From GCA-003244245 sp052390495 (GTDB lineage: Bacteria; Actinomycetota; Actinomycetes; Mycobacteriales; Pseudonocardiaceae): a stretch of 64,000 nucleotides of DNA. Positions 7,698 through 16,930 of this stretch are shown piece by piece. The position numbers and the translations under genes are program-made. Positions within the stretch are counted from its first letter, which is position 1, and each line of letters starts with the position of its first letter. Location of the stretch: NCBI GenBank assembly GCA_052390495.1, contig JBQTGW010000350.1:10007-74006 (forward strand). The letters are read 5' to 3'. The notes under the pieces were generated by a model. That model saw nothing but the letters and a program-made list of their open reading frames with translations, did not search any database and had not been told where the DNA came from.

Positions 7698-8852
7698 ATG
7701 AGCACTACGGTGCAGCGGGTGACCTCCCACGCGGGAGACCCGGCGTGGCTCGTGACCGGGTACGACACCATCAGACGACTGCTCGTCGATCCCCGGCTGG
7801 GCACGACTCATCCCGACCCTGAGCGCGCCTCGCACTATTCTGAGTCGGTCATCTTCGGCAAGCCCAGACAGTCGTCGGCGACCGAGCGGCAAGAGCACGC
7901 GTATATGCGGCGCCTGCTCAGCCGGTCGTTCTCCGCCCGCCGGCTGGCGGTTCTGCGGTCGCGGGTGCAGGACCTGGTCGACGGTCTACTCGACGAGCTC
8001 GGCCGCATGCCGCAGCCGGTGGACTTCCACGACGCGGTGTCGTTCCCGTTGCCCGCGCTGGTCATCTGTGAGCTGCTCGGGGTGCCCTACGCCGACCGCG
8101 AAGACTTTCGCCGCTGGTCCGACGATGCGGGCGACCTGACCGACCAGGCACGGTCCGTCGCTGGGCTCGGGGCGCTGTGGCAGTACATCGGGCAGCTTGT
8201 CCAGAAAAAGCTGGAACAGCCCGCCGAGGACGTGCTGTCCGATCTGGTGGCGGCTCACCGGGAAAATCCCGCGGCTTTTCCTCTCGATCAGGTGGTGGAG
8301 TTGGGTGCCGGGCTGCTGTTCGCCGGGCATGAGACGACAGTTGCGGCGATCGACAAGGGGGTGTTGTTGCTGCTCATCAACCCCGCTCAGCGTGCGGCGC
8401 TGCAACGAGACCCCGATTTCATACCCGCCGCGGTGGAGGAGATCCTGCGCAGCGCCGTCCCGGTGCCGATCCCGGATACCGGAAGGGCCACCGGCCTGCC
8501 CCGCTGGACCAACGCCGAGGTCGTCATCGACGGCGTCACCATCCCCGCCGGGGATCTGGTGCTGCTCGAACTCCAGGACGCCAACCACGACGAAGGCGTC
8601 TTCGGTACACCCCAGGAATTCGACGTGACCCGTGCGGACAACCCGCATCTGACCTTCGGGCACGGTGCGCACTTCTGCGTGGGCGCCCCGCTGGCCCGGA
8701 TGGAGCTACAAGCTCTGTTCGGCACGCTGTTCGCCCGCTTCCCCACCTTGGAGCTGGCGGTGCCGGTCGAGGAACTCCGACTCCGTAGCAACCTGCTCAC
8801 CGGCGGCCTCGATGCACTACCGGTGACCTGGTGCCTGCCGCAGGCACCCTAA
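7698..8852 (+). CDS. Cytochrome P450
   Basis: A soluble bacterial haem-thiolate monooxygenase of 384 residues. The I-helix oxygen-activating motif AGHETT (about 209-214), the ExxR motif in EEILR and the haem loop FGHGAHFCVG with ligand Cys327 are all intact. GGAGG lies five bases before the ATG. The N-terminus is somewhat shorter than usual (390-410 residues), beginning just before the DPAWLVTGY strand. No ferredoxin or reductase gene is adjacent, so electrons must come from elsewhere. The 3' end overlaps hisN convergently by 36 bases. The CYP family and substrate cannot be assigned. Confidence 0.93.
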   Translation: MSTTVQRVTSHAGDPAWLVTGYDTIRRLLVDPRLGTTHPDPERASHYSESVIFGKPRQSSATERQEHAYMRRLLSRSFSARRLAVLRSRVQDLVDGLLDELGRMPQPVDFHDAVSFPLPALVICELLGVPYADREDFRRWSDDAGDLTDQARSVAGLGALWQYIGQLVQKKLEQPAEDVLSDLVAAHRENPAAFPLDQVVELGAGLLFAGHETTVAAIDKGVLLLLINPAQRAALQRDPDFIPAAVEEILRSAVPVPIPDTGRATGLPRWTNAEVVIDGVTIPAGDLVLLELQDANHDEGVFGTPQEFDVTRADNPHLTFGHGAHFCVGAPLARMELQALFGTLFARFPTLELAVPVEELRLRSNLLTGGLDALPVTWCLPQAP

Positions 8853-9638
8853 CGCGGCATCGTGCAGCAGCCCGTTGGACGACAAAGCGGTACCGCTGTC
8901 ATAGCGGCCCACGCCTGCCAGATCGGTGAACCGCCCACCGGCCTGCTCCACCAGTACCTGCACGGCGGCCACGTCCCAGGGGTTGACGATCGGTTCGGCG
9001 GCGAGGTCGATCGCCCCCTCGGCAACCAGGCAGTGCTGCCAGAAGTCGCCGAAGGCGCGGCTTTCCCAACACGCGTCCACCAGCGCGAGGTAGGAGTCCC
9101 GGTTGTGGTGGGTCACCCAGCTGCCCAGGTGCGTGGTGGAGACGTAGGCGTCGGCCAGCTCATCCACTCCGGACACCGTGATCGCTCGCGCACACCCGGT
9201 CCCGTCGCGGGTATAGGCGCCCGCCCCGACCGCGGCCCACCAGCGGCGTCGTAGCGCCGGCGCGCTGATGACCCCGACCACTGGCTGATCGTCGACGACG
9301 AGCGCGATGAGGGTGGCCCAGATCGGCACGCCGCGCAGAAAGTTCTTCGTCCCGTCGATCGGATCCAGCACCCAGGTCCGGGCCGCATCAGAACGCCCCC
9401 CGCGTTCCTCGCCGAGCACGGCGTCCTGGGGTCGCTGCGCGACCAGCACCGCCCTGATGGCGTCCTCGACGGCGAGGTCGGCGTCGGTGACCGGGGTGCG
9501 ATCGGGCTTGCGGTCGACCTTCAGGTCCACCGCACCTGCGCGCTCCAGGGTGATCTCGTCAGCGGCGTCGGCCAGGGTGAGCGCAAGGGCGAGGTCGGGG
9601 CTGTGATCGGTCACGTGCCCGGATACTGCCACGTTCAT
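8817..9638 (-). CDS. hisN: Histidinol-phosphatase, inositol-monophosphatase family
   Basis: A magnesium-dependent phosphatase of 273 residues. The metal-binding signature LDPIDGTKNF (91-100), the preceding GEE (76-78) and the later NPWDVAA segment are typical. The phrase 'GTKNFLRGVPIWATLI' is the pattern seen in actinobacterial HisN (histidine synthesis) rather than in inositol-1-phosphatases, so dephosphorylation of L-histidinol phosphate is the best call. It starts six bases after GtrA on the same strand, and its 3' end overlaps the P450 gene by 36 bases on the opposite strand. A generic IMPase role is the alternative. Confidence 0.85.
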   Translation of the reverse strand: MNVAVSGHVTDHSPDLALALTLADAADEITLERAGAVDLKVDRKPDRTPVTDADLAVEDAIRAVLVAQRPQDAVLGEERGGRSDAARTWVLDPIDGTKNFLRGVPIWATLIALVVDDQPVVGVISAPALRRRWWAAVGAGAYTRDGTGCARAITVSGVDELADAYVSTTHLGSWVTHHNRDSYLALVDACWESRAFGDFWQHCLVAEGAIDLAAEPIVNPWDVAAVQVLVEQAGGRFTDLAGVGRYDSGTALSSNGLLHDAALGCLRQAPGHR

Positions 9639-9644
9639 CGTCGG

Positions 9645-10166
9645 TCAGGACGGGCTGAGCTCCATCGGATTCTGGCGTCGCACATTTTCGTCTGGGAAGA
9701 CGTACTTACGGAATGCCCACCACCGGAACACCATCGCCAGCAGGGTGCCGATCAGGTTGGCGCTGGCGAAGTCGGCGATCTCTTGGACGAACAGGCTCAC
9801 CTCGGGCACCTGAAGGTGCAGCACGTACCGAGAGACCCACAGCGGGGTTGCGTTGATCACCAGCCCGACCCCGCAGACCAGGAAGAACAGCGCGGCCTCG
9901 TGGTGCCGTTCCCGCCCCCCCCGCGTGCGGAAGGACCACTCCCGGTTCAACAGGTAGGACACGATGGTGGCGATCAGCACCGCGACGATCTTGGCGGTGA
10001 CTGGCTTGGGTTCCAGCACCGTCGTCTTGAGGATCGTGAACACCGTGATATCCACGATGTATGCGGTGCCGCCGACCAGGGCGAACTTCACCATCTCGCG
10101 GTGTCGGATTGCGATGTCACGGTAGGGCTGCGGGATCCGGATGAGCACGGCGTCGATCACGGGCAC
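9645..10166 (-). CDS. GtrA family membrane protein
   Basis: A 173-residue protein with four hydrophobic segments (about 28-48, 55-78, 95-117 and 130-152). GtrA-type proteins are thought to move polyprenyl-linked sugars across the membrane; the FALVGGTAYIVDITVF start and the LLNREWSFRTRG loop are typical. GTG start, divergent from purK. The GtrA-purK-purE arrangement is the mycobacterial one (Rv3277-Rv3275c). It probably supports the arabinogalactan/lipoglycan pathway represented by the LCP, GT87 and RmlD genes further on. Confidence 0.9.
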   Translation of the reverse strand: MPVIDAVLIRIPQPYRDIAIRHREMVKFALVGGTAYIVDITVFTILKTTVLEPKPVTAKIVAVLIATIVSYLLNREWSFRTRGGRERHHEAALFFLVCGVGLVINATPLWVSRYVLHLQVPEVSLFVQEIADFASANLIGTLLAMVFRWWAFRKYVFPDENVRRQNPMELSPS

Positions 10167-10240
10167 CGCCGCAGTCTAAGCGAGGAGTGCGTAGGTGCTC
10201 CGCCAACCGGCCTCGACGGCGCCCGTGGAATCGTTCCTTC

Positions 10241-11491
10241 GTGGATCCCCGCACCAGCCTCCCCGTCGTGGGCATGGTGGGCGCCGGCCAGCTGGCCCGG
10301 ATGACCCATCAGGCCGCCGTAGCGCTTGGTCAGTCCCTGCGGGTGCTGGCCGTCAGGCCTGATGAGTCGGCTGCGTTGGTGACCCGTGATGTGGTTCTCG
10401 GCAGGCACGACGATCTGGCGGTACTGCGTAGCTTTGCTGTCGGCTGCGACGCGCTGACCTTCGACCATGAGCACGTTCCCGCCGAGCACCTGCGGGTCCT
10501 CGTTGCCGAAGGTGTGCAGGTGCGTCCGGGTCCTGACGCGCTGGCGCACGCCCAGGACAAGTTGCTGATGCGCCGCACGCTGGCCGGCCTGGGTGTGGCG
10601 GTTCCGCCGTTCTGCGAGGTGACCCGGCCCGAGGACGCGGTGCGGTTCGGTGCCGAGCACGGCTGGCCGAGTGTGCTCAAGGCGGTGCGTGGTGGCTACG
10701 ACGGGCGGGGTGTGTGGATGCTCAACACCCCCGCCAGCGCGCAACGCGTGGTACCTGAGCTACTTGCCGCCGGTACGCCGTTGATGGTCGAGAAGTGCGT
10801 GGCGATGCGCCGGGAACTGGCCGCACTGGTGGCCCGCTCGCCGTTCGGGCAGGGCGCGGCGTGGCCGGTGGTGCAGACCGTGCAGCGCAACGGTATTTGT
10901 GTGCAGGTGCTCGCTCCAGCTCCCGGCCTCGACCATGAGCTGGCGCAGGCTGCGCAGGAGCTGGCCCTACGGGTGGCGGGGGAGCTGGACGTGGTCGGCG
11001 TGCTGGCCGTCGAACTGTTCGAAACGCCTACCGGGCAGCTGCTGGTGAACGAGCTGGCGATGCGCCCGCACAACAGCGGGCACTGGACCATCGAGGGCGC
11101 GGTGACCTCACAGTTCGAGCAGCACCTGCGGGCCGTGCTGGACTATCCGCTCGGATCTACCGCGCCACGTGCGCCGGCCTGTGTGATGGCCAATGTGCTG
11201 GGCGCTGGTGCTCCCTCCGAAACGGGCGCCGACATGAGGATGGACGAGCGGCTGCACCATCTGATGGCCCGGTACCCGGCTGCGAAGGTGCACCTGTACG
11301 CGAAGGTGGAGCGCCCAGGGCGCAAGATCGGGCACGTCACGGTGCTGGGGGAGTCGATGACGCTGGTCCGCGAGGTGGCGGTGCGGTCAGCCGGGTTCCT
11401 CGCTACCGGGCAGTGGCCGGACCGGTTGGATGTGGATGGCGGGGCTGATGTGGACGGCGGGGCTGATGTGGACGGAAAGGTGCGGCCGTGA
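10241..11491 (+). CDS. purK: N5-carboxyaminoimidazole ribonucleotide synthase
   Basis: ATP-grasp enzyme that carboxylates aminoimidazole ribonucleotide at N5 in purine synthesis. The ~416-residue protein begins VDPRTSLPVVGMVGAGQLARM with the N-terminal GAGQL nucleotide loop, followed by KAVRGGYDGRGV (ATP lid) and NELAMRPHNSGHWT (C-terminal signature). The GTG at 10241 is preferred because the protein then starts close to the conserved strand; the frame is open to 10187. The C-terminus ends in a DVDGGA repeat not found in the family core. It overlaps purE as GTGA. Confidence 0.92.
   Translation: MDPRTSLPVVGMVGAGQLARMTHQAAVALGQSLRVLAVRPDESAALVTRDVVLGRHDDLAVLRSFAVGCDALTFDHEHVPAEHLRVLVAEGVQVRPGPDALAHAQDKLLMRRTLAGLGVAVPPFCEVTRPEDAVRFGAEHGWPSVLKAVRGGYDGRGVWMLNTPASAQRVVPELLAAGTPLMVEKCVAMRRELAALVARSPFGQGAAWPVVQTVQRNGICVQVLAPAPGLDHELAQAAQELALRVAGELDVVGVLAVELFETPTGQLLVNELAMRPHNSGHWTIEGAVTSQFEQHLRAVLDYPLGSTAPRAPACVMANVLGAGAPSETGADMRMDERLHHLMARYPAAKVHLYAKVERPGRKIGHVTVLGESMTLVREVAVRSAGFLATGQWPDRLDVDGGADVDGGADVDGKVRP
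11429..11479 (+). repeat. 18-base tandem repeat in the purK 3' end
   Basis: About 2.8 copies of an 18-base unit beginning GATGTGGAYGGCGGGGCT encode the repeated DVDGGA tail of PurK. It lies beyond the conserved enzyme fold and is a likely slippage site. Confidence 0.85.
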
Positions 11492-11982
11492 GTCTGGTTG
11501 GCGTGATCATGGGTAGCGATTCGGACTGGCCGGTGCTGCGTGCCGCCGCCGAGACCCTCGACGAGTTCAACGTGCCCCATGAGGTGTCGGTGGTCTCCGC
11601 GCACCGCACTCCGGCCAGAATGCTCGACTACGCGCAGCAGGCCGCTGGCCGTGGCCTGAAGGTGATCATAGCGGGGGCCGGTGGCGCGGCGCACCTGCCG
11701 GGCATGGTGGCCTCGGCGACCGTGCTGCCGGTGATCGGAGTGCCGATCCCGCTGGCTCATCTGGACGGGCTGGACTCGCTACTCTCGATCGTGCAGATGC
11801 CCGCTGGGGTGCCGGTGGCCACCGTGTCGGTCGGTGGGGCGCGCAATGCCGGCTTGCTTGCAGTGCGCATCCTCGCGGTGGCCGACCCCGCGCTGGGTTC
11901 GCGGATGGTGGCCTTCCAGCACGACCTGGCCGAACGGGTGCTGCGCGCCGACGCCGAGCTGCGCGCCGACGCCGAGCGCTGA
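11488..11982 (+). CDS. purE: 5-(carboxyamino)imidazole ribonucleotide mutase
   Basis: Moves the carboxyl group of N5-CAIR to C4 in purine synthesis (class I PurE). The 164-residue protein has GSDSDW at the N-terminus, the catalytic SAHRTP and AGAGGAAHLPGM. GTG overlaps the purK stop by four bases, giving coupled translation. The tail ends in a short RADAEL/RADAER repeat. The fadE25-type gene starts about 70 bases downstream, as in mycobacteria. Confidence 0.95.
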   Translation: MSLVGVIMGSDSDWPVLRAAAETLDEFNVPHEVSVVSAHRTPARMLDYAQQAAGRGLKVIIAGAGGAAHLPGMVASATVLPVIGVPIPLAHLDGLDSLLSIVQMPAGVPVATVSVGGARNAGLLAVRILAVADPALGSRMVAFQHDLAERVLRADAELRADAER

Positions 11983-12052
11983 TTGGGGTAGCGACGTCAC
12001 CCAGATGGTCGAGTTAGCCTTCAGTGACTGCTCGACCATCCGGAGGCGTGCC

Positions 12053-13210
12053 GTGAACCCCGACTTCGATATTTACCAGCTCGGTGCGGAGCACGATGCG
12101 CTGCGGGAGGCGGTGCGCGCGATGGCCGAGAAGGAGATCGCGCCGCACGCCGCGAGCGTCGACGAGCAGGCGCGGTTCCCGGAAGAAGCCCGAGCGGCCA
12201 TGGTGCGCTCGGGCTTCCACGCGGTGCACGTGCCGGACGCTTATGGCGGTGAGGGTGCCGACTCGGTGGCGACCTGCATCGTGATTGAGGAGGTAGCGCG
12301 GGTCTGCGCGTCGTCGTCATTGATCCCGGCGGTGAACAAGCTGGGCACGACGGGGTTGTTGCTGGCCGGTTCGGAGAGCCTGAAGCAGCAGGTGCTGCCT
12401 TCGGTGGCTTCGGGTGCGGCGATGGCCTCCTATGCACTATCTGAGCGAGAGGCAGGTAGTGACGCTGCGGCGATGCGGACCAGAGCCCGGCTCAACGGCG
12501 ATCACTGGGTGCTGAACGGCACCAAGTGCTGGATCACCAATGCAGGCGAGTCCGCCTGGTACACCGTGATGGCGGTGACCGATCCGGCCGAGGGTGCTCG
12601 CGGGATCAGCGCTTTTATCGTTCATCAGGACGACCCGGGTTTCTCGGTCGGGGCCAAGGAGCGCAAACTCGGGATCAAGGGCAGTCCGACGCGGGAGATC
12701 TACTTCGAGGACTGCACGATCCCAGCCGACCGGATCATCGGCGATCCCGGCACCGGCTTCAAAACTGCGTTGGCGACGTTGGACCACACCCGTCCGACGA
12801 TCGGGGCCCAGGCCGTGGGCATCGCGCAGGGCGCTGTGGACGCCTCGATCGCCTATGTCAAGGAGCGCAAGCAGTTCGGGCGCGCTATCGGTGATTTTCA
12901 AGGGGTCCAATTCATGCTGGCCGATATGGCGATGAAGACCGAGGCCGCCCGCCAGCTCGTCTACATCGCCGCCGCGCGCGCCGAACGGGGTGAGGCCAAG
13001 CTCGGGTTCATTTCCTCGGCGTCCAAATGCTTCGCCTCCGACGTGGCGATGGAGGTGACCACCGACGCCGTGCAGCTCTTCGGCGGCTACGGCTACACCC
13101 AGGACTTCCCGGTCGAGCGCATGATGCGCGACGCGAAGATCACCCAGATCTACGAGGGCACCAACCAGATCCAGCGCGTCGTGATGGCCCGCGCCCTGCT
13201 CAGCGGCTAG
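12053..13210 (+). CDS. fadE25: Acyl-CoA dehydrogenase, FadE25 type
   Basis: FAD-dependent alpha,beta-dehydrogenation of acyl-CoA. The 385-residue protein has the full fold, with SEREAGSD, WITNAG, RKQFGRAIGDFQ and the catalytic base Glu368 in QIYEGTNQIQR. The GTG at 12053 follows GGAGG at six to seven bases; the frame open to 11834 runs into purE and is not used. In M. tuberculosis the same gene follows purE. A degraded copy of its last 78 bases lies at 14118-14202. Chain-length or branched-chain preference cannot be read from sequence. Confidence 0.92.
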   Translation: MNPDFDIYQLGAEHDALREAVRAMAEKEIAPHAASVDEQARFPEEARAAMVRSGFHAVHVPDAYGGEGADSVATCIVIEEVARVCASSSLIPAVNKLGTTGLLLAGSESLKQQVLPSVASGAAMASYALSEREAGSDAAAMRTRARLNGDHWVLNGTKCWITNAGESAWYTVMAVTDPAEGARGISAFIVHQDDPGFSVGAKERKLGIKGSPTREIYFEDCTIPADRIIGDPGTGFKTALATLDHTRPTIGAQAVGIAQGAVDASIAYVKERKQFGRAIGDFQGVQFMLADMAMKTEAARQLVYIAAARAERGEAKLGFISSASKCFASDVAMEVTTDAVQLFGGYGYTQDFPVERMMRDAKITQIYEGTNQIQRVVMARALLSG

Positions 13211-13216
13211 ATCGCC

Positions 13217-13256
13217 GATCATGACGTAGCGGCGGAATTACGTATAGTTCATGATC
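13217..13256. terminator. Inverted repeat after fadE25
   Basis: GATCATGA at 13217-13224 is matched by TCATGATC at 13249-13256, with a weaker inner CGTA/TACG pair, starting seven bases after the fadE25 stop. It could be a weak terminator or an operator. Confidence 0.4.
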
Positions 13257-13499
13257 AGGCCGTCCGGTGGGGTAGGCCGTCGGAAGACCAGGGCCACGTC
13301 AGGATGACGGATTATGGCGAGCTCGTAACTCCAGGTCACCCCCCGCAGAAAGAGGTCGCGCCTGAACTTCCCCGCTCAGCACAGCCTTGCCTGAACCGCC
13401 ATTAGGAGCCGAATCGTGATTTTGGGTACCCCGTGGACACCTGTTCGGAGCCGAATCGCAGTTTCGTGCGGCCACCGCGGCGGGCAGGGTGACGATCAC

Positions 13500-13803
13500 C
13501 GACCGAACCGATCAGTCCGGCCGGTTCGTCGTTACCCCGGCTTGCCGCCGAACCTTCCCGGCCGTTTGCTGCTGGTCGATCCCGCCGGGGACGCTGTCCA
13601 CATGGCGGCCCAGATCAGCGCCGCTGCCGACTACTTCAACGCGGACACCATCGTGCTGATCGACGTCGGGGGAGACGCGCTCACCGACGGTGCGGGCCCC
13701 GGCCCTGCGCAGCCCGTTCGCCGACCAGTTAGCCCTCGCCGCCTGCGTTCGCACCGGCCTGCTCCTCATCGCTGCCCTCGGCATCGACGGCGAGTTGTCA
13801 CCG
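13500..13803 (+). pseudogene. Fragment of a DUF1152-like protein
   Basis: The frame through 13680 reads LLLVDPAGDAVHMAAQ and then ADTIVLIDVGGDALTDG, the characteristic core of DUF1152 proteins. From about 13690 the match continues only in the next frame, as ALRSPFADQLALAACVRTG, then LLLIAALGIDGELS. A single-base change therefore separates the halves, and both ends of the gene are missing. It has no plausible start. It is the first of several gene remnants in the island after fadE25. Confidence 0.65.
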
Positions 13804-14117
13804 CCCCCTTGCCGAGCTCCCGGGATCAAGGAATCTTAGAAGCCCCTTGGGCAGCCTGAGCCGTGTAGCAGCGATGTAGAACCGCTAGCGTCCGCCCCGC
13901 ACCTAATCAACCTCCGCCCGAAACTTGACCCAGGCAGTCCGCCTCTGGCACATACCAACCTACGGTTCGCCCGGGCCTTACAAGTGATGGGTACGGCAGG
14001 CTGAAGATCAGACCGTGTGCAGGCCGTGGAAGGGTGACTGACAATGACCGCCAGCGACCAACGTCTGTGCTGGCCAGGCCACGTGCGGAGGTAATCGTTG
14101 CTGGCCGGATCTGACTG
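13804..14117. other. Non-coding stretch, nothing recognised
   Basis: About 310 bases between the DUF1152-like remnant and the fadE25 fragment. No frame in either strand gives a recognisable protein, and no tRNA, promoter or hairpin stands out. It looks like decayed sequence. Confidence 0.5.
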
Positions 14118-14202
14118 GCGCAAGATCACCCAGATCTACGAGGCACCAACCCGATCCGACGCATGGTTATGGCCCGCCCTGCTCAAGGGCCAGTGGAGCT
14201 AG
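14118..14202 (+). pseudogene. Degraded duplicate of the fadE25 3' end
   Basis: This stretch repeats the last 78 bases of fadE25 (13133-13210). The segment around AAGATCACCCAGATCTACGA is identical; after that a one-base loss (GAGGGC to GAGGC), substitutions and a small insertion break the frame. The end still resembles the ATGGCCCGCGCCCTGCTC tail. No other part of an acyl-CoA dehydrogenase is seen upstream, so it is a short partial duplication or the scar of an insertion at the gene's end. Confidence 0.75.
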
Positions 14203-14468
14203 GGACAGATGTGATCAGCTCGTTGGGCAGCGGCTGGCCCAGCGCGGATCACCCGGTCCGGCCACCAGCGTGGCGCTCGATGTCCTTGCATGTCCTCTCG
14301 GGCAACTTCAGCTACCTAAAAGGGTGGTACGACAGGGCTTCGCCACTGGGTGAGTTGGGCGAACAATTTTAAAATAGGGTGATTGAATCTGGATCGCTCA
14401 AGCCACCTTGCTACCGAATTGTCCCGAAGTTCTGTTTATTCGCGCTAGATGCTAGATGGGAGTTCGAT

Positions 14469-15140
14469 GTGACCATGAACGAGGAGCAACTGCGAGAATT
14501 CAATGATCTACCGCAATCCGGGTCCTGTCGGCTGATTGATTTCGAGTCGGTTGAGATTTTGATCTTGGAGAGCTTTCCACCGCAGTATGTTCTGGTGGTG
14601 ACGGGTACAAAGCCCTACTTCAACATGAAGGTCGATCTCGTCCCGCTCGTCTACATCCGTCAGCCGGAGTACTGGGGAATCGAGGTAGTTGGTTGTCTGC
14701 CGGGTATCGGCCTGCCGGCTACGGCGCCGTATACGGTATCGATCTCGCTCAACGGGATTATCGGCACCGAGGGTATCGAGGTCATTGGCGCCACGAGGTC
14801 CGAGCAGCGAGAGATCCCGCCAGATGAGCAACCCGTCGAACACACATTGTTCCGGCGCTGGGTTCATTCTTTCGAGGAAGATACCGAAGATGTAGCCGTG
14901 TACCGGCCTTTCGGCTTCGAGTTCCCACCGGCCTTCGGGAGGGATGGGTTCGATATTATGCGAGACGGCGGGTTTATCCGATATGATATCGGCCCAGCTG
15001 ATGGCCTGGTGGAAGTGCCCGGTCGATGGAAGGCGAAGGGGCCGAATAAGATCGTGGTTCACTTCGACGATCCGGATATCGAGCCCGATACGCTGCACAT
15101 AGTCTCGTGCGAGGATGACGTTCTTCGGATTAAGCGGTAG
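14469..15140 (+). CDS. Uncharacterised protein, A/T-richer than its surroundings
   Basis: A 223-residue protein of unrecognised family. GTG at 14469 has GGGAG six bases upstream; ATG two codons later is an alternative. It is acidic and rich in beta-type segments, with 'YVLVVTGTKPYFNMKV' in the first half, a Pro-rich FGFEFPPAFGRDGFD stretch and a C-terminal HIVSCEDDVLRIKR. No signal peptide or membrane segment is seen. Its base composition is lower in GC than its neighbours, pointing to recent acquisition. The next gene converges on it, 33 bases away. Confidence is in it being a gene, not in any function. Confidence 0.7.
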   Translation: MTMNEEQLREFNDLPQSGSCRLIDFESVEILILESFPPQYVLVVTGTKPYFNMKVDLVPLVYIRQPEYWGIEVVGCLPGIGLPATAPYTVSISLNGIIGTEGIEVIGATRSEQREIPPDEQPVEHTLFRRWVHSFEEDTEDVAVYRPFGFEFPPAFGRDGFDIMRDGGFIRYDIGPADGLVEVPGRWKAKGPNKIVVHFDDPDIEPDTLHIVSCEDDVLRIKR

Positions 15141-15172
15141 GTCCACGTAGACGGACGGTAGGCAGCCGTGGA

Positions 15173-15913
15173 TCACCAGTTGGGTGGCGTCCCAACCACC
15201 AGAGTGTAGTGGAAGTTGCCCCCGCCGACGGACCTGGTCAGGGTGCGCATGACCCTGTCTGGGTCGTCGTGGGGGCCTTGGATGTAGAAGGGCTTGCCGT
15301 CCTGCCCGAAGGTGATGGCGCTGGTCTCCTCCCACGGCCCGAGGTGACCGGCCGCTGCTGGGAAGTCGGGGTGGGGTTCGAACCCGAGCCCGCGGGCGTA
15401 GTCGATGCCTCCCCAGACCAGGTGCCGGGCCAGCTCCAGGGGTGCCTCGACCGGGGCTCCGGCGTGCTCGAACCCGCCGAAGAACATGTCGCGGAAGGCG
15501 GGCAGGTCGCGGTCGTTCATCACTTTGGGTCCGAGAGCGTTCTTCACCCCGAGGCAGTACACATCAACGAGGTAGCCGCAGACCGACACTCGCTGCGGGC
15601 GGTGTCGCCGCGCGACGACGACAGCCGCGAGCCCGCTAACACCGGGGTCCTTTGAGGTGGCGTCCGGCCACTCGTCGTACCCGTCGACGGTGAGCCCCGC
15701 GCGCCAGCCTGGGCTCACCCAGCAGCCGACCAGCGCGGACTCCGGTGCGGCAGCGCTGTCCTGCTTGGCGATGGCCCGTACCAGCGACGCGATCGTGGTC
15801 GGCCGCTCACCCAGCGCTCTGGCGATTTCCTTCGGGGAGCGCCCCGCCGCGCGCAGCTCCCGCACCCGGTTGAGCAGTTCGTCGTCGTGCATCACGTCGG
15901 GCACCCTACTCAC
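15173..15913 (-). CDS. Helix-turn-helix domain protein of unknown role
   Basis: A 246-residue protein with an N-terminal helix-turn-helix (about residues 10-50, RAAGRSPKEIARALGERPTT) joined to a ~180-residue domain with GLAAVVVARRHRPQRVSVCG, DVYCLGVKNALGP and a GPWEETSAITFGQDG segment. I recall similar proteins in many actinobacteria, annotated only as HTH proteins. The HTH resembles resolvase/Hin-type helices, so DNA binding is plausible; the C-terminal role is unknown. The gene is intact, in an otherwise decayed island. Confidence 0.75.
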   Translation of the reverse strand: MSRVPDVMHDDELLNRVRELRAAGRSPKEIARALGERPTTIASLVRAIAKQDSAAAPESALVGCWVSPGWRAGLTVDGYDEWPDATSKDPGVSGLAAVVVARRHRPQRVSVCGYLVDVYCLGVKNALGPKVMNDRDLPAFRDMFFGGFEHAGAPVEAPLELARHLVWGGIDYARGLGFEPHPDFPAAAGHLGPWEETSAITFGQDGKPFYIQGPHDDPDRVMRTLTRSVGGGNFHYTLVVGTPPNW

Positions 15914-15978
15914 CCAACAAACAGGCCGACGACCGCCAGAAGTGTCGGTGCCGGGCTGGTAGGCATCGGTGGCGGAGG

Positions 15979-16930
15979 TCAGCCCCCGACGTGGACGATG
16001 GGGCGGCGGGTGAGGTCCTGCTCTGCTTCGCGTAGCACCTCGCGAATCACTGGCGCGATCTCGCCTTGGCCGAACAGGACGAAGCGGAGCAGGTGAAGCT
16101 GGTGGTGATGAGGTAGCCGCTCATGATCACCGCCGCGACGGTGAGCAGCTTGCGGGTGTTGACGATGCGGTCGCGCAGCCGCTGCTCCTCGGTCGCGCCG
16201 TTGGCTTTGACCAGCGGCATCATGCTGACGCCGGTCTCGAAGCCGGACCGGACAGGCCGAGTACCAGCAGCGGGAACGCAAGCAGGGCCGTCAGTGCGAT
16301 GCTCCCGGTGCTGCCGATGGTGAGTAGATTGTCCACCCAGCGCTCCACCAGCACCGGCTCGCCGATTCTGCGCACCAGCCCGACCACCACCACGACCGCG
16401 TTCAGCGCCAGGAATACCGCGACCAACGGCACCGCCACCCCGACGGCCTCGCTGAACCCGATCAGGAAGACTCCGCCCAGGATGAGCAGCAGCACCACCG
16501 TGATCAGCACCTGCTGATCGGTGAGGAACTCGGGCGCGAAGTGGTTCTCCACGAAGTGCGCGGTGGCGTCGGCCGACGACAGTGTGATCGTGATAATCCA
16601 GGACGTCGCGACGAAGCCGAGCAGTGTGAGGACGAAGAACTTGCCGCTCCAGCATGGCCACCGAACCGTGCCTGTGCGGGCTCTAGGCGCCCACCCTCCG
16701 GTACATCGGCCGCATCCCGAACAGGGTCAGCACCACGATCAGCAGCGTGGCCAGCGGCGACACTACCCCGGCGGCCAAGGCGGCGATGCCGGGCAGGTAG
16801 CTCAGTGTGGAGAAGTAGTCGACCCCGGTCAGGCACATCACCTTCCACCACGGATGCTCCTCGTGGTGGGCCTGCTTCGCTGCCGGGCCGGGGTGTCCGG
16901 CCGACAGACCGTTGAACGGCTGCGGATCAC
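15979..16930 (-). pseudogene. Frameshifted, deleted APC-family amino-acid permease
   Basis: Read on the minus strand, pieces of one permease appear in successive frames: HPWWKVMCLTGVDYFSTLS near 16800-16870, LITVVLLLILGGVFLIGFSE near 16420-16510, TRKLLTVAAVIMSGYLITTS near 16090-16170, and a C-terminal LFGQGEIAPVIREVLREAE ending at 15979. At least three frame changes separate them, and the total (~950 bases) is about half the length of this permease type, so an internal deletion is likely. It cannot make a functional transporter. Confidence 0.75.

Noticed and set aside
14163..14372. Small plus-strand ORF after the fadE25 remnant
   Set aside because: It begins inside the degraded duplicate and gives no protein-like pattern.
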